From contig CM053329.1 in NCBI GenBank assembly GCA_028583605.1, forward strand, positions 19,044,455 through 19,108,454: DNA of 64,000 nucleotides, given 5' to 3'. The position numbers were made by a program, and so were the translations under genes. The DNA is from Dastarcus helophoroides. Lineage: Eukaryota; Arthropoda; Insecta; Coleoptera; Bothrideridae. This document shows, piece by piece, positions 1 through 10,394 of this stretch. Numbering within the stretch: position 1 is the first letter of the stretch; every line of letters begins with the position of its first letter. The notes under the pieces are model-generated. The model had not been told where the DNA came from and ran no database searches. It was given only the letters and a program-made list of their open reading frames with translations.

Positions 1-405
1 ATTTAATAGTTTTTTGAATTCCATACCACAAAATGAAAAATGCTATCCTAATAATATGACCCTGCGCCTCTCTCTCGACGTATCATATTTATTATCTTGA
101 AAATCACTAACGCTATCGACTTGAAATTTGGCACAGTTAAAGAAGCCAATTTTTCGGTAATTTTCCGATTATGTATATTTTTATTGCAAGGGGGTTGAAA
201 ATGGGGGGGTCAAAATTTAAAGTGCATCAAGTGGGGTCTCTAAAGAAAGCGCTTTGTTTGCAGATTCCAAAACCGCTTTTGGTTTAATTTTATTTAACTT
301 GGTTTTAAAATTATAATCAAAAATATGTCAAAATATGCAATTTTTTCCCTCTAACTCCAAAATGTGGAGACTGAAAAATTTATAGCTGAACTGAAAATGG
401 CTAGG
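1..405 (+). repeat. 400-bp dispersed repeat, copy A
   Basis: First of five related copies (others near 6650, 7795, 9178 and 9781), all in the same orientation. Shared landmarks in order are a CTCGACGTAT/CTTGATGTAT-like segment, CTATCGACTT, a TATTTTTATTGCAAGGGG block, a run of seven or more G followed by TCAAAATTTAA, and GATTCCAAAA. This copy is the most diverged and is cut by the window edge. No open frame persists through the copies, so I see no protein. The family was not recognised; it could be a satellite monomer or part of a transposon. Confidence 0.75.
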
Positions 406-1530
406 AAAAGCAGTGCAATTATTTATAGTTGAAGAAGGATTTTGTTGTAGGATGTGACCGAAAGATATGCTTCTAGATTTCTAACAGAGATCTCTTCGTT
501 GCTTTGGATTCATCAGTAAATGGGATAGTGTGATAATGGAGAGTAAACAAAACACAAAAACAATAGTACACCTAAACAAGCGTTATAATACGAAAAGGTT
601 AAGGTAGAATGAAGCTCTTTACAATTGGTGCCAACTTAGAATGTCAATGCTCAAGCATTGCCACATTTGATCAGCTAGGAGACTGATCCTTCGAGACAAA
701 TTAACCATTTGGTGCCAAATTTGTCAAATGTTTTCGCTCGTCTTCAAAGCGAGAACTCGTGGGCTATTTCGTAATACACGTCGGACATGTCGGGAATCTT
801 CTGTGGAATTGACGGGATTAAAGAATTCTCCCATTATCGAAACATTCCATGGCGGATTAAGCGAACGAAATCATCGGAATCCGGCTAAGATAAGTGATTA
901 AGTATTGCGACATTCAGTCTAATTAGTAGTTGGTATTGCAGATGCTAATAAAATTAAATGTCGTCGGAGTTTATTGCCATTTCGCCCGCGATACACAGGC
1001 GAGAGGACTCCCGACAAAAATTTTTCCAATTCTAGTGTATCCAACGCCGTCGGAAATTCATAAGTGATTGCGTTTAAATTCTTTTCTTTGCACCGAGTGC
1101 TGTATTTTAAATAAATCGCAGTTTAATGATAGCTTACCAAGTCATAATTTATTTACGCCAATCAGAAATTAGCTTATAACGCGTCACGTAAGTATATCTG
1201 GGCAATTAATCGCTCATTATCCAGATCGCACAAGATGCTCTGTTTAGTGGATTTTTAAAAGAAAACACTTATAAAACGGCGCGCAGTGTATGTTCTCTGC
1301 CTCCGAGGTCTGCCATTATTCAACATAATTCTCCTTTACGACTATCAAGCGTGTTGATTAGAGGAAAACAATTTCCATAATTAATTTCGCCTTATAAATT
1401 TCAACGAGCAACACATAAATTGTTCTTAATTTAATTATTCATAATTTTACACTACTTTCGTTGTTTCGCACGCCTTGCGCATTCAAATGAGCAGATGCGA
1501 GAAACAATTTGCCGCTTCGACTCTAAGGAA
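406..1530. other. Low-copy DNA left of the 15-bp array
   Basis: No repeat period and no convincing open frame. Base composition is more balanced than in the arrays. A TATAAAA lies at about 1270, but no adjoining gene could be found, so I do not call a promoter. This may be ordinary intergenic or intronic DNA. Confidence 0.5.
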
Positions 1531-4500
1531 TGTTCGATTAGGTTATGTTCGATTAGGTTATGTTCGATTAGGTTATGTTCGATTAGGTTATGTTCGATTA
1601 GGTTATGTTCGATTAGGTTATGTTCGATTAGGTTATGTTCGATTAGGTTATGTTCGATTAGGTTATGTTCGATTAGGTTATGTTCGATTAGGTTATGTTC
1701 GATTAGGTTATGTTCGATTAGGTTATGTTCGATTAGGTTATGTTCGATTAGGTTATGTTCGATTAGGTTATGTTCGATTAGGTTATGTTCGATTAGGTTA
1801 TGTTCGATTAGGTTATGTTCGATTAGGTTATGTTCGATTAGGTTATGTTCGATTAGGTTATGTTCGATTAGGTTATGTTCGATTAGGTTATGTTCGATTA
1901 GGTTATGTTCGATTAGGTTATGTTCGATTAGGTTATGTTCGATTAGGTTATGTTCGATTAGGTTATGTTCGATTAGGTTATGTTCGATTAGGTTATGTTC
2001 GATTAGGTTATGTTCGATTAGGTTATGTTCGATTAGGTTATGTTCGATTAGGTTATGTTCGATTAGGTTATGTTCGATTAGGTTATGTTCGATTAGGTTA
2101 TGTTCGATTAGGTTATGTTCGATTAGGTTATGTTCGATTAGGTTATGTTCGATTAGGTTATGTTCGATTAGGTTATGTTCGATTAGGTTATGTTCGATTA
2201 GGTTATGTTCGATTAGGTTATGTTCGATTAGGTTATGTTCGATTAGGTTATGTTCGATTAGGTTATGTTCGATTAGGTTATGTTCGATTAGGTTATGTTC
2301 GATTAGGTTATGTTCGATTAGGTTATGTTCGATTAGGTTATGTTCGATTAGGTTATGTTCGATTAGGTTATGTTCGATTAGGTTATGTTCGATTAGGTTA
2401 TGTTCGATTAGGTTATGTTCGATTAGGTTATGTTCGATTAGGTTATGTTCGATTAGGTTATGTTCGATTAGGTTATGTTCGATTAGGTTATGTTCGATTA
2501 GGTTATGTTCGATTAGGTTATGTTCGATTAGGTTATGTTCGATTAGGTTATGTTCGATTAGGTTATGTTCGATTAGGTTATGTTCGATTAGGTTATGTTC
2601 GATTAGGTTATGTTCGATTAGGTTATGTTCGATTAGGTTATGTTCGATTAGGTTATGTTCGATTAGGTTATGTTCGATTAGGTTATGTTCGATTAGGTTA
2701 TGTTCGATTAGGTTATGTTCGATTAGGTTATGTTCGATTAGGTTATGTTCGATTAGGTTATGTTCGATTAGGTTATGTTCGATTAGGTTATGTTCGATTA
2801 GGTTATGTTCGATTAGGTTATGTTCGATTAGGTTATGTTCGATTAGGTTATGTTCGATTAGGTTATGTTCGATTAGGTTATGTTCGATTAGGTTATGTTC
2901 GATTAGGTTATGTTCGATTAGGTTATGTTCGATTAGGTTATGTTCGATTAGGTTATGTTCGATTAGGTTATGTTCGATTAGGTTATGTTCGATTAGGTTA
3001 TGTTCGATTAGGTTATGTTCGATTAGGTTATGTTCGATTAGGTTATGTTCGATTAGGTTATGTTCGATTAGGTTATGTTCGATTAGGTTATGTTCGATTA
3101 GGTTATGTTCGATTAGGTTATGTTCGATTAGGTTATGTTCGATTAGGTTATGTTCGATTAGGTTATGTTCGATTAGGTTATGTTCGATTAGGTTATGTTC
3201 GATTAGGTTATGTTCGATTAGGTTATGTTCGATTAGGTTATGTTCGATTAGGTTATGTTCGATTAGGTTATGTTCGATTAGGTTATGTTCGATTAGGTTA
3301 TGTTCGATTAGGTTATGTTCGATTAGGTTATGTTCGATTAGGTTATGTTCGATTAGGTTATGTTCGATTAGGTTATGTTCGATTAGGTTATGTTCGATTA
3401 GGTTATGTTCGATTAGGTTATGTTCGATTAGGTTATGTTCGATTAGGTTATGTTCGATTAGGTTATGTTCGATTAGGTTATGTTCGATTAGGTTATGTTC
3501 GATTAGGTTATGTTCGATTAGGTTATGTTCGATTAGGTTATGTTCGATTAGGTTATGTTCGATTAGGTTATGTTCGATTAGGTTATGTTCGATTAGGTTA
3601 TGTTCGATTAGGTTATGTTCGATTAGGTTATGTTCGATTAGGTTATGTTCGATTAGGTTATGTTCGATTAGGTTATGTTCGATTAGGTTATGTTCGATTA
3701 GGTTATGTTCGATTAGGTTATGTTCGATTAGGTTATGTTCGATTAGGTTATGTTCGATTAGGTTATGTTCGATTAGGTTATGTTCGATTAGGTTATGTTC
3801 GATTAGGTTATGTTCGATTAGGTTATGTTCGATTAGGTTATGTTCGATTAGGTTATGTTCGATTAGGTTATGTTCGATTAGGTTATGTTCGATTAGGTTA
3901 TGTTCGATTAGGTTATGTTCGATTAGGTTATGTTCGATTAGGTTATGTTCGATTAGGTTATGTTCGATTAGGTTATGTTCGATTAGGTTATGTTCGATTA
4001 GGTTATGTTCGATTAGGTTATGTTCGATTAGGTTATGTTCGATTAGGTTATGTTCGATTAGGTTATGTTCGATTAGGTTATGTTCGATTAGGTTATGTTC
4101 GATTAGGTTATGTTCGATTAGGTTATGTTCGATTAGGTTATGTTCGATTAGGTTATGTTCGATTAGGTTATGTTCGATTAGGTTATGTTCGATTAGGTTA
4201 TGTTCGATTAGGTTATGTTCGATTAGGTTATGTTCGATTAGGTTATGTTCGATTAGGTTATGTTCGATTAGGTTATGTTCGATTAGGTTATGTTCGATTA
4301 GGTTATGTTCGATTAGGTTATGTTCGATTAGGTTATGTTCGATTAGGTTATGTTCGATTAGGTTATGTTCGATTAGGTTATGTTCGATTAGGTTATGTTC
4401 GATTAGGTTATGTTCGATTAGGTTATGTTCGATTAGGTTATGTTCGATTAGGTTATGTTCGATTAGGTTATGTTCGATTAGGTTATGTTCGATTAGGTTA

Positions 4501-5529
4501 TGTTCGATTAGGTTATGTTCGATTAGGTTATGTTCGATTAGGTTATGTTCGATTAGGTTATGTTCGATTAGGTTATGTTCGATTAGGTTATGTTCGATTA
4601 GGTTATGTTCGATTAGGTTATGTTCGATTAGGTTATGTTCGATTAGGTTATGTTCGATTAGGTTATGTTCGATTAGGTTATGTTCGATTAGGTTATGTTC
4701 GATTAGGTTATGTTCGATTAGGTTATGTTCGATTAGGTTATGTTCGATTAGGTTATGTTCGATTAGGTTATGTTCGATTAGGTTATGTTCGATTAGGTTA
4801 TGTTCGATTAGGTTATGTTCGATTAGGTTATGTTCGATTAGGTTATGTTCGATTAGGTTATGTTCGATTAGGTTATGTTCGATTAGGTTATGTTCGATTA
4901 GGTTATGTTCGATTAGGTTATGTTCGATTAGGTTATGTTCGATTAGGTTATGTTCGATTAGGTTATGTTCGATTAGGTTATGTTCGATTAGGTTATGTTC
5001 GATTAGGTTATGTTCGATTAGGTTATGTTCGATTAGGTTATGTTCGATTAGGTTATGTTCGATTAGGTTATGTTCGATTAGGTTATGTTCGATTAGGTTA
5101 TGTTCGATTAGGTTATGTTCGATTAGGTTATGTTCGATTAGGTTATGTTCGATTAGGTTATGTTCGATTAGGTTATGTTCGATTAGGTTATGTTCGATTA
5201 GGTTATGTTCGATTAGGTTATGTTCGATTAGGTTATGTTCGATTAGGTTATGTTCGATTAGGTTATGTTCGATTAGGTTATGTTCGATTAGGTTATGTTC
5301 GATTAGGTTATGTTCGATTAGGTTATGTTCGATTAGGTTATGTTCGATTAGGTTATGTTCGATTAGGTTATGTTCGATTAGGTTATGTTCGATTAGGTTA
5401 TGTTCGATTAGGTTATGTTCGATTAGGTTATGTTCGATTAGGTTATGTTCGATTAGGTTATGTTCGATTAGGTTATGTTCGATTAGGTTATGTTCGATTA
5501 GGTTATGTTCGATTAGGTTATGTTCGATT
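1531..5529 (+). repeat. 15-bp satellite, 266 identical tandem copies
   Basis: The unit TGTTCGATTAGGTTA repeats without a visible change from 1531 to 5520 (3,990 bp, 266 copies) and ends in nine more bases. Read from a different phase the unit is TTAGG-TTATG-TTCGA: the arthropod telomere pentamer plus two variants of it. Two of the three forward frames lack stops, giving spurious reading frames of more than 1,300 codons with five-residue repeats (VRLGY or CSIRL). The third frame hits TAG in every unit. There is no spacer, so this is not a CRISPR array. The homogeneity implies recent amplification, strong gene conversion, or an assembly consensus. Confidence 0.97.
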
Positions 5530-5640
5530 GCTTATGTGGCGATATCAAAGAATTTTTGAAGTGACTGACAGCCTGAAAAGGGTTTTCTAACTTGTAAACA
5601 TTTTTTAGAGTAATTATCCCTACTATACTACGTCAAGAGG
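5530..5640. other. Short unique spacer between the two telomere-like arrays
   Basis: About 110 bp of non-repetitive sequence separates the homogeneous 15-bp array from the mixed pentamer array. The 15-bp unit reappears twice further on (about 5738-5770), so the spacer probably interrupts what was once one locus. Confidence 0.6.
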
Positions 5641-6180
5641 GTAGAGAAGATTTGGTTAGGTTGGCTTAGCTTAGGTTAGGCTAACTTAGCTCAAGTTAGG
5701 TTGGGTTGGGTTAGATTGTGTTAGGTTGTGTTAGGTTATGTTCGATTAGGTTATGTTCGATTAGGTTATGTTAGGTTAGGTTAGGTTAGGTTAGGTTAGG
5801 TTAGGTTAGGTTAGGTAGTAGGTTAGGTCAGATTAGGGTAGGTCAGGTCAGGTCAGGTCAGGTCAGGTCAGGTCAGGTCAGGTGAGGTCAGGTCAGGTCA
5901 GCTCAGGTCAGGTCAGGTCAGGTCAGGTCAGGTCAGGTCAGCTCAGGTCAGGTCAGCTCAGGTCAGGTCAGGTCAGGTCAGGATAGGTTAGGTTAGGTTA
6001 GGTTAGGTTAGATTAGGTTAGGTTAGGTTAGGTTAGGTTAGGTTAGGTTAGGTTTGGTTAGGTTAGGTTAGGTTAGGTTAGGTTTGGTTAGGTTCGGGTA
6101 GGTTAGGCTTGGTTAGGTTCGCGTAGGTTAGGTTCAGGTAGGATACGTTAGGTTAGAATAGTATAGATTAGGTTAGATTA
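5641..6180 (+). repeat. Interstitial telomere-like TTAGG array with variants
   Basis: Pentamer repeats, mostly TTAGG on the + strand, with TTGGG, TTGTG, TTTGG, TTCGG and TTCGC variants towards both edges. Two copies of the 15-bp satellite unit are embedded at about 5738-5770. TTAGG is the ancestral arthropod telomere repeat. Its position, with over 57 kb of other sequence to the right, makes this an interstitial block rather than a chromosome end. It could be a former end, an insertion during break repair, or simple-repeat expansion. Confidence 0.9.
5843..5982 (+). repeat. TCAGG pentamer block
   Basis: Inside the TTAGG array, about 28 pentamers are TCAGG with a few TGAGG and TCAGC variants. 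TCAGG is the telomere repeat known from Tribolium and many other beetles. The switch from TTAGG to TCAGG and back is abrupt at both edges, which suggests amplification of one point variant rather than gradual decay. Confidence 0.88.
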
Positions 6181-6185
6181 GAGAG

Positions 6186-6420
6186 GTTCTTCTTTCGGTG
6201 CCGTGGCTGTCTTCTGCCCTCGACTTTTCCCTGGATGATCACGTGGGGAATGTGGTATTTGGGACCTCTTGTTATATGACCAAAATAGCTAACCTCTCTT
6301 GTTTTTATGGTGCTCAGGAATTCTCGATCTTTATCTAGCTGTCTGAGAACTTCTTCCTTACTAGAATGTGTAGTCCAAGTGCTCTTGAGGATTCTCCTTG
6401 AGAGGTTAGAGGTGGCAAAA
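6186..6420 (-). pseudogene. Non-LTR retrotransposon reverse transcriptase, C-terminal remnant (RTE-like)
   Basis: Reading the minus strand from about 6410 down to 6186 gives an open stretch beginning near RRILK and continuing through W-T-x-H-S-S-K-E-E-V-L-R, then STIKTREVSYFGHI, then a run containing IIQGKVEGRR and ending in basic residues. This order (RRxL..W, EEVLR, TIKTRKLxYLGHI, LIxGKxEGxRGxGR) is the familiar tail after the palm domain in many non-LTR retrotransposon ORF2 proteins. The catalytic region is absent, and a stop lies upstream in the same frame at about 6441. It is a truncated, dead copy. The clade assignment to RTE-like elements is from memory of the motif. Confidence 0.75.
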
Positions 6421-6649
6421 TCGTCCCGGATCTGGGTCTCCTACAGAGACACGCAGAGGCTGTTTGGGAACATTTTATTAGAGATAAGCCAATCTGGCTC
6501 TTGGCATTCCTGAAATAAATCATAACTACATATTCGTATTAAAACTAATTTATCATTTTTTGGTCCGTTTTAAAGGTGTGTTAAATTAAAAAGTTTTTTA
6601 GTTTTCTTTTACCTAAATAAATATTTCAAGTATACTCATATAATTATTA

Positions 6650-7050
6650 AGTAGTTTTTGGTATTCCAAGCCCCACAATAAAAAACTGTAACTCTATAAA
6701 ATTACTCCTGCACTTGTCTCTTGATGTATTATATCGATTATCTCGAAAATTACTAATGATATCGACTTAAAATTTCACACATTTGTAGAACTCGATTTTT
6801 AAGGAATTTTCAAAATATTTATATTTTTATTGCAAGGGGTTCCCAAATGGGGGGGTCAAAATTTAAAGGGGGTCAAGTTGGGTATCATAGAAAAGCCCTT
6901 TGATTGCTGATTCCAAAATAGCTCTTGTTTTAATACTAGTTCCCCTAGCCTTTAAATTATGATCAAAAATATGTAAAAATTTTGCGTTTTTCCCCGCTAT
7001 CGTTAAGGAAAGGAGGCCGAAAAATCTGAAAAAATTGTAACTATTATTTT
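6650..7050 (+). repeat. 400-bp dispersed repeat, copy B
   Basis: Same landmarks as copy A, much closer to copies C and D. It lies between the two retrotransposon remnants of duplication unit 1. Confidence 0.85.
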
Positions 7051-7054
7051 TTTA

Positions 7055-7535
7055 AAAGTTTAATCCACTCACAAAGGGTAACCCCATTATGCTTTCAAAG
7101 CACTGCGAGTAGGATGCTGAAACAAAGACAGATGGCGATGAACCGCCTTCTTAAACAAGGATAGGTTGTAATTTTTGGGGAAAATTCCTTTCGGTAACAA
7201 GTTCCATAACTTGGAATTTTACAAGAAAAAGAGTCTCCGTAGACAGAAGTCCTCACTTTGTTAATCTGGACCGCACAGGAATTTGCTATCTCCGACTGTC
7301 TAGTACGCTTCAAGAATCTTGCCCTTGGGGGGATCAATCCTATTAGTTCATGCGAGCATCTTCAATAATAGTAGTTGTAGAAAAGAGGCAAGCCACCAAC
7401 GATACGCCTGTGCTCTAGTGTTTCGAGAGGATCGGTCAGACCCTCGTCATCAGTTAAGCGAATCGCTCTTCTTTGAATTGAATCCAAGAGAGCTAAAGTG
7501 TGTTTTGGGGCTGAACTCCAAACATGAGAACAGTC
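7055..7535 (-). pseudogene. 5'-truncated non-LTR retrotransposon tail, copy 1
   Basis: On the minus strand the sequence encodes the end of a retrotransposon ORF2: C-S-H-V-W-S, then LLDSIQRRAIRL-like residues, and later CAVQINKVRTSVYGDSF. It then shifts frame into KLSLFKKAVHRHLS-like residues near the 3' end. The T-run at about 7055-7062 on the + strand is the expected poly(A) tail, so transcription of the source element ran right to left. The usual family continuation is a tract with an LWN(S)LP motif, here out of frame. The body of the element, including the RT active site, is missing. A dead copy. Confidence 0.75.
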
Positions 7536-7794
7536 CAAGAGATTTTGAGGATTCTCCTGAAGAGGTTAGAGGCAGAATTATCACCGACTTGAGCCTCCTA
7601 CAGAGACACGCAGAGGCCGTTTGGGGACATTTTATTAGAGATAAGCCAATTTGGCTCTTGGCGTTCCTAAAAAAAATCATAAATACGTATTCGTATTAAA
7701 CCCACTTTATCATTTTTTGATCCGTTTTAAAGGTGTGTTAAATTAAAAAGTTTTTTTTTATTTAAATAAATGTTTCAAGTAGTTTCATATAATT

Positions 7795-8200
7795 ATTAAG
7801 TAGTTTTTGGTATTCCAAGCCCCACAATAAAAAACTGTAACCCTATAAAATTACTCCTGCGCCTGTTTCTTGATGTGTTATATCGATTATCTCGAAAATT
7901 ACTAATTTTATCGACTTAAAATTTTACACATTTGTAGAACTCGATTTTTAACGAATTTTCAAAATATTTATATTTTTATTGCAAGGGGTTCCCAAATGGG
8001 GGGGGTCAAAATTTAAAGGGGTCAAGTTGGGTATCATAGGAAAGCCCTTTGATTGCTGATTCCAAAATAGCTCTTGTTTTAATACTAGTTCCCCTAGCCT
8101 TTAAATTATGATCAAAAATATGTAAAAATTTTGCGTTTTTCCCCGCTATCGTTAAGGAATGGACGCCGAAAAATCTGAAAAAATTGTAACTATTATTTTT
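7795..8200 (+). repeat. 400-bp dispersed repeat, copy C
   Basis: Nearly identical to copy B and 1,150 bp downstream of it, as expected for the tandem duplication. Confidence 0.85.
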
Positions 8201-8689
8201 TTTTTGTTTAATCCACTCACAAGGGGTAACCCCATTATGCTTTCAAAAGCACTACGAGTAGGATGCGGAAACAAAGACAGATGGCGATGAACCGCCTTCT
8301 TAAACAAGGATAGCTTGTAATTTTTGGGGAAAATTCCTTTCGGTAACAAGTTCCATAACTTGGAATTTTACAAGAAAAAGAGTCTCCGTAGACAGAAGTC
8401 CTCACTTTGTTAATCTGGACCGCACAGGAATTTGCTATCTCCGACTGTCTAATACGCCTCAAGAATCTTGCCCTTGGGGGGATCAATCCTATTAGTTCCT
8501 GCGAGCATCTACCATAATAGTACTTGTAGAAAAGAAGCAAGTCACTAACCATACGCCCGTGCTCTAATGTTTCGAAAGAATCGGTCAGACTCTCGTCATT
8601 AATTAGGCGAATCGCTCTTCTTTGAATTGAATCCAAGAGAGCTAAAGTGTGTTTTGGGGCTGAACTCCAAACATGAGAACAGTCCAAGA
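8197..8689 (-). pseudogene. 5'-truncated non-LTR retrotransposon tail, copy 2
   Basis: This is the best preserved copy. An open frame runs on the minus strand from about 8687 to 8235 (150 codons), starting MDCSHVWSSAPKHTLALLD and continuing through RAIRLI, LEHGR and LLLFYKYYYGRCSQEL. This is the conserved C-terminal tail of Jockey/CR1-like non-LTR elements after the RT domain. Near 8375 the reading frame slips by one base compared with the copy at 40.6 kb. The expected tail (LLPKGIFPKNYKLSLFKK) therefore lies in another frame down to about 8170. The + strand T-run at the left end marks the former poly(A) tail. It arose with copy 1 by tandem duplication. Nothing suggests it is expressed. Confidence 0.82.
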
Positions 8690-8918
8690 AATATTCTTCA
8701 TCTAATTTTTTGGTCTCCTACTTTTCATTATTCCTATTCTATGTAAAATAAACTAACCTCTTAATTTGTGAACTGTCATGAAGTGACGTTTTCAATAAAT
8801 TTAAATATCACGTAGTCGCATTTCAAAAACTGTTTAGAAAATTGTCAACAAACCAGAAAAATTTAAATATTTCCAAACTGGGCTGAAGAAATGTTAAATA
8901 AATTGAAAAAAACAAGAA
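8690..8918 (+). mobile_element. Family-Y insertion with 12-bp target duplication
   Basis: A 229-bp insertion splits the tandem duplication. The bases AACAGTCCAAGA occur directly before (8678-8689) and directly after (8919-8930), a 12-bp target-site duplication. The right part contains TCACGTAGTCGCATTTC, ACTGTTTAGAAAATTGTC and CTGGGCTGAAGAAATG, ending in an A-rich stretch. This is one arm of the palindrome at 16341-16588. The left part (TCTATGTAAAATAAACTAAC) is shared with the copy at 19.7 kb. No protein frame. Likely non-autonomous; the class is unknown, and the A-rich end with a long duplication favours a retroposon. Confidence 0.75.
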
Positions 8919-9175
8919 AACAGTCCAAGAGATTTTGAAGATTCCCCTGGAGAGGTTAGAGGCAGAATTATCACCGACTTGAGCCTTCTACAGACACGCA
9001 GAGGCAGTTTGGGGACATTTTATTAGAGATAAGCCAATCTGGCCCTTGGCGTTCCTGAAAAAAATCATAAATACATATTCGTATTAAACCCACTTTATCA
9101 TTTTTTGATCCGTTTTAAAGGTGTGCTAAACTAAAAAGTTTTCTTTTATTTAAATAAATATTTCAAGTATTCTTA
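8919..9175 (-). pseudogene. RTE-like retrotransposon remnant in duplication unit 3
   Basis: Matches 7532-7780 and 6372-6640 closely but carries a 2-base deletion near 8990 relative to them. On the minus strand the end towards 8930 reads like the RRILKISW motif of RTE-like elements; the rest is degraded. No functional protein. Confidence 0.55.
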
Positions 9176-9177
9176 CA

Positions 9178-9775
9178 TAATTATGAAGTAGTTTTTGGTA
9201 TTCCAAGCTTTACAATGAAAAACTGTACCCTTATAAAATTACTCCTGCGCTTGTCTCTTGATGTATTATATCGATTATCTCGAAAATTACTAATGATATC
9301 GACTTAAAATTTTACACCTTTATAGAACTCGATTTTTAACGAATTTTCAAAATATTTATATTTTTATTGGAAGGGGTTCCCAAATGGGGGGGTCAAAATT
9401 TAAAGGGGGTCAAGTTTGGTATCATAGGAAAGCCCTTTGATTGCTGATTCCAAAATCGCTTTTGTTTGTATAGTAGTTCCCTCAGCTTTTAAATTATGAT
9501 CAAAAATGTGTAAAAATTTTGCGTTTTTCCCCTTTATCGTTAAGGAATGGAGCCCGAAAAATCTGAAAAAACTTTAACTATTAAATGGTCACAATAAGTA
9601 TTATAGGAAAACTGAAACATTTAACCTGGTATTTAGAGTTTCCAAAAAAACTGACCTCGACAATCACCACTTATATATAAAATGTGTAGCTTGGTTAGAG
9701 GTGAATTTATTTATTTATTAAATATGTAAGTAGTGGTTTTCTACTAGCAAAAACATTATTTTATTTTTTCCCGTG
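9178..9775 (+). repeat. 400-bp dispersed repeat, copy D, with 190-bp tail
   Basis: A copy of the 400-bp repeat followed by a tail (about 9590-9775) with TTATATATAAAATGTG and TTTTCTACTAGCAAAAA. The same tail follows copy E. Copies D and E are 565 bp apart, so in this part the family behaves as a ~570-bp tandem repeat. Confidence 0.8.
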
Positions 9776-10350
9776 AGTTCGACTAAAAAACGCTTATCAG
9801 ATCTCTCTTGCGTCTGTTTATTGTTGTATTATATGGATTATCTCGAAAATGACTAATGCTATCGAATTAAAATTTCACGTAATTGTAGAACTCGATTTTT
9901 CACGAATTTTCAAAGTATTTATATTTTGATTGCAAGGGGTTTCCAAATGGGGGGGGGTCAAAATTTAAAGGGGGTTATGTGGCATATCATATGAAAGCGC
10001 TTTGTTCGTAGATTCCAAAACCGTTCTTGATATAATTTTAGCCCCTTCAACTTTTAAATTAAAATCAAAAGTAAGTAAAAATTTAGCTTTTAACCCCCCT
10101 ATCTCCAAAGTATGGAGGCCAAAAAATCTGAAAAGTGTTAATTAGTAAATAGTCGTAATAGTTATTATATTATTAGGAAAACTCAAAGGGTTAACCTAGC
10201 AGTTATAGTTTTCAAAAAAACCGAGCGCGACAATTACCACTTATACATATAAAATGTGCAACTTTGTCGGAGACAAATTTATTTTTTTATTGCATCTGTA
10301 AGTGATTATTTTCTGCTGTCAGAAAAATTATTTTATATTTTCCGCATTTA
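9776..10350 (+). repeat. 400-bp dispersed repeat, copy E, with tail
   Basis: Body about 9781-10150 and tail about 10151-10350, parallel to copy D but more diverged. It ends just before the unique region at 10.4 kb. No coding potential. Confidence 0.8.
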
Positions 10351-10394
10351 GACTTATTGGATGCTTCGTTAAAATTGATTAACGCATCAATAAA

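Larger units (their letters stand above)
6372..9600. repeat. 1.15-kb tandem segmental duplication, 2.6 copies
   Basis: Copy 1 is about 6372-7531, copy 2 about 7532-8680 and copy 3 about 8919 to 9600, where it is incomplete. Each unit holds a retrotransposon-tail remnant, about 110 bp of A+T-rich DNA and a 400-bp dispersed repeat. Copies 1 and 2 also hold a second retrotransposon tail on the minus strand. Landmark spacing is 1,150 bp between copies 1 and 2, and 1,387 bp between copies 2 and 3. The excess is explained by a 229-bp insertion at 8690-8918. The duplication therefore came first and the insertion second. Confidence 0.85.

Noticed and set aside
1265..1280. TATAAAA as a promoter
   Set aside because: No initiator or transcript evidence and no gene follows; a satellite array starts 250 bp downstream.
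1531..5529. CRISPR array
   Set aside because: There are no spacers, the unit is 15 bp, and the context is eukaryotic.
1475..5590. Forward open frames of 1,371 and 1,354 codons
   Set aside because: They consist almost wholly of VRLGY or CSIRL repeats produced by a 15-bp satellite whose length is a multiple of three. Two frames at once are open, and the flanks show no gene signals.
7319..7699. 126-codon plus-strand frame (with ...RHAEAVWGHFIRDKPIW...), seen in three units
   Set aside because: It is the antisense of retrotransposon remnants that read sensibly on the minus strand, repeated because of the tandem duplication.
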